Positions 25,391 to 32,454 of a stretch of 37,201 nucleotides of DNA are shown piece by piece. Location of the stretch: the NCBI RefSeq assembly GCF_028689305.1, contig NZ_JAQTWM010000025.1:1-37201 (forward strand), written 5' to 3'. The notes under the pieces are model-generated. The model had not been told where the DNA came from, made no database searches, and was given only the letters and a program-made list of their open reading frames with translations. Position 1 is the stretch's first letter. Every line of letters begins with the position of its first letter. Source of the stretch: Rhodoferax sp. GTDB lineage: Bacteria; Pseudomonadota; Gammaproteobacteria; Burkholderiales; Burkholderiaceae_C. A program made the translations under genes and the position numbers.

Positions 25391-26578
25391 TTAGCCCTGA
25401 CGCTCGAAAATGGCGGCAATCCCCTGCCCGCCGCCGATACACATGGTCACCAGGGCGTAACGGCCACCGATGCGCTCCAATTCATACAGTGCTTTCACCG
25501 TGATCAGCGCACCCGTGGCACCAATCGGGTGACCCAGCGAAATCCCTGAACCATTGGGGTTGACCTTGGCCGGGTCCAGCCCCAGGTCACGACTGACGGC
25601 ACAGGCTTGCGCGGCAAAGGCTTCGTTGGCTTCGATCACGTCAAGGTCATTGACCGTCAACCCGGCCTTTTTGAGCGCCAGTTGTGTGGCCGGTACTGGG
25701 CCAATGCCCATGTATTGCGGGTCCACGCCAGCGTGGGCGTAGGACACCAGGCGCGCCAGCGGTTTGAGGCCGCGGGCCTTGGCCGTGGCGGCTTCCATCA
25801 ACACCACGGCGGCGGCGGCATCGTTGATGCCCGAGGCATTGCCGGCGGTGACCGTGCCGTTTTCTTTCAGGAACACGGGTTTGAGCTTGGACAGATCGGC
25901 CAGTGAACAGTTGGGGCGGAAGTGCTCGTCGGTATCAAAAGTCACGTCGCCCTTGCGGCTCTTCAGGGTCACGGGCATGATCTGGCTCTTGAAGTAGCCC
26001 GCCTCGGTCGCGCGCTGGGCCCGGTTATGGCTCTCCACGGCCAGTGCATCCTGGTCTTCGCGGCTGATGCCCCATTTGGCGGCAATGTTCTCGGCGGTGA
26101 CGCCCATGTGCACCGTCTTGAACGGGTCGTGCAAGGCACCGACCACCATGTCCACCATGGCTGTGTCGCCCATGCGTGCGCCCCAGCGCATGTTCAGGCT
26201 GGCATAAGGTGCGCGGCTCATGGCTTCAGCACCACCGCCAATGGCAATATCGGCATCACCCAGCAAAATGCTTTGGCTGGCGCTCACAATGGCCTGCAGA
26301 CCGGAGCCACACAGGCGGTTGACATTGAAGGCGGGGGTCCCTTCGGCACAACCGCCCTTGATGGCTGCCACGCGGGACAGGTACATGTCTTTGGGTTCGG
26401 TGTTGACCACATGACCAAACACCACATGACCCACGTCCTTGCCATCGACTTGTGCGCGTGACAGCACCTCACGGACGATCTGGCCAGCCAGCTCGGTCGG
26501 GGCAATGTCTTTCAGGCTGCCGCCATAGGTACCAATGGCGCTGCGGGCACCGCTCACAATCACTACTTCACGGGTCAT
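25391..26578 (-). CDS. Acetyl-CoA acetyltransferase (thiolase)
   Basis: The 395-residue enzyme joins two acetyl-CoA, or cleaves 3-ketoacyl-CoA. The nucleophile C90 in NRLCGSGLQA, H350 in GHPIGATGA and C380 in CIGGGQG form the thiolase II catalytic triad, with GGGAEAMSRAPY also typical. Length is normal for the PhaA/BktB type used in polyhydroxyalkanoate and ketone metabolism. GGAG precedes the ATG by seven bases. The gene is the first of the leftward run but has no obvious link to nitrate respiration; narX may have its own promoter within this gene. Chain-length preference is not predictable. Confidence 0.93.
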   Translation of the reverse strand: MTREVVIVSGARSAIGTYGGSLKDIAPTELAGQIVREVLSRAQVDGKDVGHVVFGHVVNTEPKDMYLSRVAAIKGGCAEGTPAFNVNRLCGSGLQAIVSASQSILLGDADIAIGGGAEAMSRAPYASLNMRWGARMGDTAMVDMVVGALHDPFKTVHMGVTAENIAAKWGISREDQDALAVESHNRAQRATEAGYFKSQIMPVTLKSRKGDVTFDTDEHFRPNCSLADLSKLKPVFLKENGTVTAGNASGINDAAAAVVLMEAATAKARGLKPLARLVSYAHAGVDPQYMGIGPVPATQLALKKAGLTVNDLDVIEANEAFAAQACAVSRDLGLDPAKVNPNGSGISLGHPIGATGALITVKALYELERIGGRYALVTMCIGGGQGIAAIFERQG

Positions 26579-26663
26579 AAAAACACTCCTGCTTTCGGTT
26601 TGGTTAGAGATAAAACTTCCTGAATCTTAGCCCGTCGCGCCAAGCTGCTGAGGGTTGGGGCTC

Positions 26664-27419
26664 CTAGAGCCTGACGTCGGCCACAGGCTGGCTGCCAAAA
26701 TCGGGGCGATTCAGGTAGTCAAGCACCCTGGTGGCGGCGTCGTGGGCTGGGGTGAGCTGGTTGGTCTGCTTCAAGTCAGCAAAGCCAGCCTGGTCCGGAA
26801 AACGCTCGGGAGCGGCGCTACGTAGCTGAAGCTGCATGCCGGTATCGATTACCCCGGGCGCCAGCGAGCAGACTTTGGCGCCATTCGGGATCAAGGCTTC
26901 ATCAAGCGCCAGGCAGCGGGTGAAGTGGTCCAACCCCGCCTTGGCTGCGCAATAAGCCGATTGGGAGGCCATGGGACGGCGCCCCAAGCCTGACGAGATA
27001 TTGAGCACCTTGCGGCTGGCTGTCCAGTGCCTGGTGCTTGCCAGAAAGGAGTTGGTCAGCAGCAGGGGGGCTTCCAGCCCAACGCGTAGTGCCCGCGCCA
27101 GTTCGGCTGGGTCGGAGTCACGCAGCGGCGCAATCGGAGGAAGAACACCAGCGTTGTTGATCAGGGTGGCACCGGTCACGTCATGGGGGTCCTGTTCGGC
27201 CAGCCAGTGGCCCAGCCGGGCGGTGACGGGCAAAGGATCTGCCAAGTCGATGGACCACTGGGTCAGGTCTGCATCCAGCTGTCTGGCCGTGTTGGTCAGG
27301 TCGGTGGAGAGTGTGCGCGAGATACACAGCAGCCGATGCGACTGGCCAAGGAGTTGCCGGGCCAGACACAGGCCCATGCCGCGAGAAGCGCCGGTGATGA
27401 TGTAGAGGTGTGTCGCCAT
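26664..27419 (-). CDS. Short-chain dehydrogenase/reductase
   Basis: The 251-residue protein has the SDR Rossmann motif TGASRGMG near the N-terminus, NNAG (in LINNAGVLPP), the catalytic serine in NISSGLG and Y-x3-K in YCAAKAG. LAPGVIDTGMQ follows, as in the classical NAD(P)-dependent group. The pattern is closest to sepiapterin-reductase-like or benzil-reductase-like SDRs, but the substrate cannot be assigned. ATG at 27419 leads straight into the Rossmann strand and is preferred over an in-frame codon at 27515 that would cover the hpf promoter. The gene is divergent from hpf and ends 85 bases before the thiolase start. Confidence 0.88.
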   Translation of the reverse strand: MATHLYIITGASRGMGLCLARQLLGQSHRLLCISRTLSTDLTNTARQLDADLTQWSIDLADPLPVTARLGHWLAEQDPHDVTGATLINNAGVLPPIAPLRDSDPAELARALRVGLEAPLLLTNSFLASTRHWTASRKVLNISSGLGRRPMASQSAYCAAKAGLDHFTRCLALDEALIPNGAKVCSLAPGVIDTGMQLQLRSAAPERFPDQAGFADLKQTNQLTPAHDAATRVLDYLNRPDFGSQPVADVRL

Positions 27420-27461
27420 GTTGGGGTTCGTTCGGTTCAAATCATCGAACTCGTTCAAGTG

Positions 27462-27503
27462 TTGAGCTAGGTCAAGCTTTTTCAGAAGGTTGGCCTCTAT
27501 GAT
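27462..27503 (+). promoter_or_regulatory. FNR/DNR-type promoter of hpf
   Basis: TTGAG-CTAG-GTCAA (27462-27475) keeps both essential half-sites (TTGA-N6-TCAA). With its centre (27468.5) at -41.5, the start falls near 27510 and the -10 hexamer at 27498-27503 reads TATGAT, five of six matches. The leader of about 32 bases holds a strong AAAAGGAG. The fit suggests that ribosome hibernation is switched on by low oxygen or NO. Confidence 0.72.
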
Positions 27504-27541
27504 GGACCCAACCAAAGTGGTTACTTTAAAAGGAGAAAAAA

Positions 27542-27859
27542 ATGCAAGTCCAAATTCATACAGATAACCACATTGAAGGTACAGAAGCCATGGCGCAATG
27601 GGCCAGCAGCACCGTCAAGACCGCACTGTCGCGTTTCAGTGGTCAGATTACCCGTGTGGAAGTTCACCTGAGTGATGAAAACAGTGGAAGAAAAAGCACG
27701 CCCGAGAGTATTCAGTGCATGATGGAGGCGCGCGTGGAGGGGCATCAACCTCTGGCGCTGAAACATCACGGCGCCAATCTGAATCAGGCGATTGAAGGCG
27801 CCGCAGAAAAAATGGGGCGTTTGATCGACAGCACGCTGGGGCGTACCGCTCGGGTGTGA
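27542..27859 (+). CDS. HPF/RaiA family ribosome hibernation protein
   Basis: The 105-residue protein has the compact beta-alpha-beta-beta-beta-alpha fold sequence of short HPF/YfiA proteins. MQVQIHTDNHIEG starts the first strand; WASSTVKTALSRFSGQITRVEVHLSDENSGRK and the C-terminal helix LNQAIEGAAEKMGRLIDSTL follow. Members bind in the tRNA and mRNA channel of the 30S subunit and silence ribosomes in stationary or starved cells. The long C-terminal dimerisation domain of long-form HPF is absent. AAAAGGAG precedes the ATG. The FNR-type promoter implies induction under low oxygen. The stop lies three bases from that of the convergent rluA-like gene. Confidence 0.85.
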   Translation: MQVQIHTDNHIEGTEAMAQWASSTVKTALSRFSGQITRVEVHLSDENSGRKSTPESIQCMMEARVEGHQPLALKHHGANLNQAIEGAAEKMGRLIDSTLGRTARV

Positions 27860-27862
27860 GCC

Positions 27863-28522
27863 TCAAAACGGCGCAATGCTTACAAAACGCATGGGCTGCA
27901 GGCTGACCGGATGAAGCAGTTCCAGGCAAGTGGCATGCAACAGCAGGCGGTCTGAACGGGCCGCTACTGTCGCTGGTGCATAAAGTGCGTCACCCACAAT
28001 CGGGTGCTGCATGGCCAGCAGGTGGACCCGTAGCTGGTGTGAACGTCCGGTCACAGGCTCCAGTTCCAGACGACTGGTCCGGGTTGTTGTGTCGGTGCTG
28101 ATGACTCGCCAGCGGGTTTGGCTGGGTTGACCAAGCTGTTGATCAATCACTCGCCTGGGGCGGTTGGGCCAGTCGAGAAATATCGGCAAATTGATCTCGC
28201 TCCAGCCATCCGGTTCAGCAGGGCTGGTCGGGACACCATCCACCACCGCTTCATAACGTTTGTGGACCAGGCGGCTGGCGAAGGCGTGGTTGAGCAGGCG
28301 TTGGGTCGCCGCTCCGCGTGCCATGACCAACAACCCTGAGGTAGCCATGTCGAGCCGGTGCACGATGCGGGCATCCGGGTAGTGTTGCTGGACTCGTCCC
28401 GAAAGACAGTCCTGTTTGTCTTCACCGCGCCCGGGCACGCTGAGCAGGCCGGCTGGCTTGTCCAATACCAGCAGACTCTCATCTTCATAGACGACCGAAA
28501 TATCAGTTGGCAGGAGAGTCAA
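27863..28522 (-). CDS. RluA family pseudouridine synthase
   Basis: The 219-residue enzyme converts uridine to pseudouridine in RNA. The catalytic aspartate is D58 in IVHRLDMATSGLLV; LDKPAGLLSVPG near the N-terminus and GRSHQLRVHLLAMQHPIVGDALY near the C-terminus are the other RluA signatures. It lacks an S4 domain, like RluA itself, which modifies 23S rRNA and some tRNAs; the target here is not certain. The best start is a TTG at 28522, overlapping the end of the kinase gene by 20 bases, with no strong ribosome site, so translational coupling is likely. Confidence 0.9.
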   Translation of the reverse strand: MTLLPTDISVVYEDESLLVLDKPAGLLSVPGRGEDKQDCLSGRVQQHYPDARIVHRLDMATSGLLVMARGAATQRLLNHAFASRLVHKRYEAVVDGVPTSPAEPDGWSEINLPIFLDWPNRPRRVIDQQLGQPSQTRWRVISTDTTTRTSRLELEPVTGRSHQLRVHLLAMQHPIVGDALYAPATVAARSDRLLLHATCLELLHPVSLQPMRFVSIAPF

Positions 28523-30671
28523 GGTGACAGTCGCTGAGCAACTTCTGTACGGTGCTGCACAACTCGTCAGCGTCGTTGGGTTTGTGGATCAGCGCGTTGG
28601 CGCCTGCAGCCAGAGCGTCCCGTTCGATCTCGGGAGTGACGTAACCGGAGGCCAATGCCGTGGGCAGCTTGGGGTGGACCAGACGGACGTCGCGAATCAG
28701 GTCAACCCCGCTGTAGCCCGGCATGTTGAAATCGGTGACCAGCAAGTCCCACTGCATCGGGGCGGCCCGCAGCGCTTCCAGGGCATGCCTGGGATTGGTA
28801 AAGGTGGTGACGGCATAACCTTTGCGCGTGAGCAGGCGTTTGACCAGAAAAACCAGTGCTTCGTCATCATCCACATACATGACCCGCTGGCCCGTTCCGG
28901 CCTGGCTAGGGACGAGCGGGCTGGGGACCACCACGGGCGGGGCGAAGGGCGTGGGATTGTCGGTGATCGGAAAATAAAGCGTGAATGTGCTGCCGTTACC
29001 CGGTGAGCTCTGCACTTCGACCTTGCCATGATGGGCACGCATGATGCCATGCACCACCGACAGCCCCAGGCCGGTGCCTTGCCCCACCGGCTTGGTGGTG
29101 AAAAACGGTTCAAACACCCGCTGCAACACAGCTTCCGACATGCCCGGACCTGTGTCGCTGACGGTCAGCCTCACATGTTGTCCGCGCAGGCCGCTTCGGC
29201 GTTCGGTGCCGTCTTCCGGCAGGCGCCGGGTATGACCGAGTTTGAGCCGGATCGTGCCTTTGCGCTTGCCGATGGCCTGAACGGCATTGGTGCACAAATT
29301 CAGCAAAACCTGTTCAATCTGGGTAGAGTCGGCCATGATGGTGGGGGTCTGCGGATCAATGTCGACCTGCAGGTTTACGTTGGGCGGCATGGTGACCTTG
29401 AGCAGCCGGGTGGTGTCAAACACCACGTCAGCCAATTGCAGTGGCGACCGATGTGGGGGGTCATTGCGGCTGAAGGTCAGAATCTGCCGCACCAGGTCGC
29501 GTGCACGTTTACCGGCCTTGTCGATCTCCGCCAGGCTGGTGGCCACGGTCGAGTCGGCCTGGACATCCTCGCGGGCCAGTTCCACGTTGCCCAGAATGGC
29601 ACTGATGATGTTGTTGAAATCATGGGCAATGCCACCAGCCATGGTACCGATGGCCTGCATTTTTTGGGACTCACGCAGCTGCGACTCCAACGCTGCGCGG
29701 TGCGCTTCCATTTTCTTGCGGGCGGTCAGGTCGTGGGCAAACAGGGTCACGATATCGCCATCAGACCGGTGTTCGAATGACAGGCTGACATCCAGCGGCA
29801 CGACTTCTCCGTCGCCGGTGATACCAGTCATTTCACCCAACTGGGCATGACTGGTGATGTCGCTGTAAGACAGTGCACGTACGGCATCGGGCAGAAAGTC
29901 ACTGAGGGACCGGCCCAGTGCCTGGTCTTCAGGGCAATGGAACAGGGAAGCGGCGGTCGGGTTGAAAACAATGATGCGCTGATGCTGGTCCACGCACATG
30001 ATGGCGTCCAGCGAAGCGTTGATGATGGAGGCCAGCCGCGTCTTGCTTTGCAGCAGTTCGGCATTGCGCTGCTGGAGGGTGTCGGCGCTGGCTTGTAGCG
30101 CACTGCGTTGGGCAATCAGCGGCCCCTGGTCAATGATGGCACAAATGAAGCTGATGGCATCATCCTGGGCATTGTCAATGCGTGCAATGTGCAGGTCACC
30201 GGTAAAAAAACCATTCGATGCACCGGAAAACTGCAGTTCATTGAGCTCGCAGGTGCCTACTTCCGTTGCGGTGGAGAAGCCTTGCATCACCTGGCTGAGA
30301 TGGGTTTCGTTGACCAGAGGAAACAGAAAGGCCAGTGGCGGGTCACTCTCCAGCGGGCGCAACAAGGCCAGTGCGCGCGCATTGTTTTCCAGAATCTGGC
30401 CGCTGGCGTTCACCACCATCAGTGCCAGCGGCACGCAGGAAAACAGCGTGACAAAACGCTCATAGGCGCCTTCGGCAGCGGTTTGGCTGAAACGCAGGGC
30501 CTTGTTCTGGATTTCCAGCTCGGCCTGGTAGTGGCGCAGATCATCCACCAACCGGGCAGTTGTAAACCTTTGGGCAGCATCCCGATTCTGGCGACTGGGG
30601 CCACCCAGCCGCTTTTTCTTACGACCGGCAGCGTCCGGGCTGTCCGGTCTGGCACGCCACGGCCTTTTCAT
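28503..30671 (-). CDS. Hybrid sensor histidine kinase with PAS domains and receiver
   Basis: The 722-residue protein has no clear membrane segment. Two PAS-like regions lie at about residues 70-185 and 210-325, a HisKA domain with AGGIAHDFNN (phospho-H350), an HATPase domain (NLCTNAV, SDTGPGMSE, GQGTGLGLS), then a C-terminal receiver with D647 in LLVTDFNMPG and K697. The receiver on the same chain implies a phosphorelay or self-regulation; no partner regulator is adjacent. The N-terminus is very basic (RKKKRLGG). ATG at 30671 is preferred over TTG at 30689. The gene lies 95 bases after the UshA-like gene. The signal is unknown; a cytoplasmic PAS sensor could respond to redox or a metabolite. 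Confidence 0.88.
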   Translation of the reverse strand: MKRPWRARPDSPDAAGRKKKRLGGPSRQNRDAAQRFTTARLVDDLRHYQAELEIQNKALRFSQTAAEGAYERFVTLFSCVPLALMVVNASGQILENNARALALLRPLESDPPLAFLFPLVNETHLSQVMQGFSTATEVGTCELNELQFSGASNGFFTGDLHIARIDNAQDDAISFICAIIDQGPLIAQRSALQASADTLQQRNAELLQSKTRLASIINASLDAIMCVDQHQRIIVFNPTAASLFHCPEDQALGRSLSDFLPDAVRALSYSDITSHAQLGEMTGITGDGEVVPLDVSLSFEHRSDGDIVTLFAHDLTARKKMEAHRAALESQLRESQKMQAIGTMAGGIAHDFNNIISAILGNVELAREDVQADSTVATSLAEIDKAGKRARDLVRQILTFSRNDPPHRSPLQLADVVFDTTRLLKVTMPPNVNLQVDIDPQTPTIMADSTQIEQVLLNLCTNAVQAIGKRKGTIRLKLGHTRRLPEDGTERRSGLRGQHVRLTVSDTGPGMSEAVLQRVFEPFFTTKPVGQGTGLGLSVVHGIMRAHHGKVEVQSSPGNGSTFTLYFPITDNPTPFAPPVVVPSPLVPSQAGTGQRVMYVDDDEALVFLVKRLLTRKGYAVTTFTNPRHALEALRAAPMQWDLLVTDFNMPGYSGVDLIRDVRLVHPKLPTALASGYVTPEIERDALAAGANALIHKPNDADELCSTVQKLLSDCHLDSPAN

Positions 30672-30766
30672 TCGCCCAGGATGGCGCAAGCCAAACAGTG
30701 GTTCACGGTGATCAATTCGTGTGCCAATACACAGGGTTATTTTGAATGGCTGCGCCAGTCTGGCAG

Positions 30767-32410
30767 CTATCGGCGGATCACCGCCGAGCCGGGTGCATAG
30801 TCAGCTGCCTTGAGTGGGCTGTGTGCGGCAATATAGGCACGCAACACGTCAGCGTCCACATAACCGGTGTCTACAAAGCTCGGGTGGCTGCTCAACTTCG
30901 GGTAACCGTCACCACCGGCGGCCTGGAAGTTGTTGAGGGTCAGGCGGTAGGTCTTGTTCTGGTCTACCGGGGCGCCAGCAATCCGGATGTTGCTGGCCAC
31001 ACCGGCGGTGATTTCCAGCTCCACCCCGGCAAATTGCGGGAAAGCGCCTGATCCCTTGCTCATCTTGGCGGAGGCGTTGATGTAGTCCACCAGTTCCTTG
31101 CCGGTGAGCTCGGCCGTGCAGACGGTGTTGCCAAACGGCTGGACCTTGAGCACGTCCTTGTAGGTGATGGTGCCTGCCGCAATGGAGTCGCGCACCCCAC
31201 CCGAGTTGACCATGGCCAGATCAGCCTTGGTCTTTTCCATCATGGCGCGGCCAATCATCACTCCCAGGTTGGTCGGATTGCTGCGCACCACGGCACGTTC
31301 GCCCACGAGTTTGGCGTCGACGGAACCAATCTGCACGTTGATCTTGTCCTGGCCAAATTTCTGATAGGGCGTCAGCAGCGCCAGCATTTCCTGGTTTTCG
31401 GGAATCGGATTGGTGTAGTGCACCAGCGTGGTCTTGCCATCCGCCCCTTTGACCGGTTTTTTCAGATTGACCGGAATCAGCGCGTATTTGACGAGTTTGA
31501 ACTCACCGTTGCGGTATTCGAAGTCAGCCCGTCCAACGTATTTGCCCCATTCATGGGCCTGCACGATCCAAGTGCCGTTCTGGCGATCGGGCTGACAGGC
31601 TGCGCCGGGTACATAGGCGCGGTCCAGCACGTTTTCGGCCTTCATACAGGCCGGGTTCTGCGTGTGGCCACCGACCACCAGATCAATGCCGGACACGGCA
31701 CGGGCCATTTCCACGTCACCGGCGGCCAGTGTGCCGTGTTGCCCATTTTCATAGTGACCCATGTGGGTGGCGGCAATCACCACGTCAGCCTGACGGCGAA
31801 GCTCGGGCACCACCTTGGTGGCTTCGGCAATCGGGCTGCGGAATTCCAGGCGCCCCACATTGTCGGGGTGGGCCAGCTTGCGGGTGTCTTCGGTGGTCAG
31901 CCCCATCACACCAACCTTCAGCCCGCCCAGGTTGAACACCTTGTAGGGGTCAAACATGCGCTGGCCGTTTTCGTAAATGTTGGCCGACAACATCGGGAAC
32001 TGGGCCAGATCACGCTGCATCTTGAGCACAGGCAGGGGTTTGTCAAATTCGTGGTTGCCCACCGCCATGGCCTGGTAGCCCAGCAGGTTCATGCCCTTGA
32101 AGTCGGGCACCGCGTCCTGCAGATCAGATTCCGGCACACCGGTGTTGACGTCGCCGCCGTCCAGCAGCAGGCTGTAGCCACCGTTGGCAGCCACTTCCCG
32201 GCGGATGTCGTCGATCACCGTCTTGCGTGCTGCCATGCCGTATTCACCATCATTGTTGTGCCAGAAGTGGCCATGGTGGTCGTTGGTGTGCATCACGGTC
32301 AGATGGTAGGTCTTGTCCCTGTCGGCACCTTGCTGGGGCGCCAGGGCGCAGCCCGACAGGATCAGCACCAGGCTGATGGACAGGCTCAATGGCTTCAACT
32401 TCAAATTCAT
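30767..32410 (-). CDS. ushA: 5'-nucleotidase/UDP-sugar hydrolase-like lipoprotein
   Basis: The 547-residue protein has a signal peptide ending in lipobox LSGC with C21, so it is probably a lipid-anchored outer-membrane or periplasmic protein. The metallophosphatase motifs HTNDHHGHF, GGDVNTG, GNHEFD, ATHMGH and GGHTQ give the two-metal site, and the C-terminal 5'-nucleotidase domain contains NSGGVRDSI and LNNFQAAGGDGYP, the substrate-binding region. Members remove phosphate from nucleotides and split UDP-sugars for salvage. AAGGAG stands before the ATG at 32410. It follows the cytochrome gene after 44 bases and may be cotranscribed with it. The symbol is by similarity. Confidence 0.88.
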   Translation of the reverse strand: MNLKLKPLSLSISLVLILSGCALAPQQGADRDKTYHLTVMHTNDHHGHFWHNNDGEYGMAARKTVIDDIRREVAANGGYSLLLDGGDVNTGVPESDLQDAVPDFKGMNLLGYQAMAVGNHEFDKPLPVLKMQRDLAQFPMLSANIYENGQRMFDPYKVFNLGGLKVGVMGLTTEDTRKLAHPDNVGRLEFRSPIAEATKVVPELRRQADVVIAATHMGHYENGQHGTLAAGDVEMARAVSGIDLVVGGHTQNPACMKAENVLDRAYVPGAACQPDRQNGTWIVQAHEWGKYVGRADFEYRNGEFKLVKYALIPVNLKKPVKGADGKTTLVHYTNPIPENQEMLALLTPYQKFGQDKINVQIGSVDAKLVGERAVVRSNPTNLGVMIGRAMMEKTKADLAMVNSGGVRDSIAAGTITYKDVLKVQPFGNTVCTAELTGKELVDYINASAKMSKGSGAFPQFAGVELEITAGVASNIRIAGAPVDQNKTYRLTLNNFQAAGGDGYPKLSSHPSFVDTGYVDADVLRAYIAAHSPLKAADYAPGSAVIRR

Positions 32411-32454
32411 CAAACGCTCCTTGTTTCGGTATGACTGCGCTCAGGGATGGCTAT

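Noticed and set aside
25643..25660. TTGAC-C-GTCAA palindrome in the thiolase gene
   Set aside because: Spacer is one base instead of four and the sequence is explained by codons for a conserved part of the enzyme.
26659..26671. GGCTC-CTA-GAGCC hairpin at the SDR stop as a terminator
   Set aside because: It overlaps the stop codon, has a five-base stem and no U tract on the relevant strand.
27490..27500. TTGGCCTCTA before hpf resembling the start of the intergenic repeat
   Set aside because: Identity ends after ten bases; the AGCCC, the 20-base spacing and the GCTATCA hairpin are missing, and it belongs to the hpf promoter.
30690..30740. Sigma-54-like element (TGGCAC-N5-TTGAT on the minus strand) and TTGAT-N4-GTGAA before the hybrid kinase
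   Set aside because: The essential GC of the -12 element is GA, and the FNR-like site would put the start at or after the start codon with no -10 hexamer.
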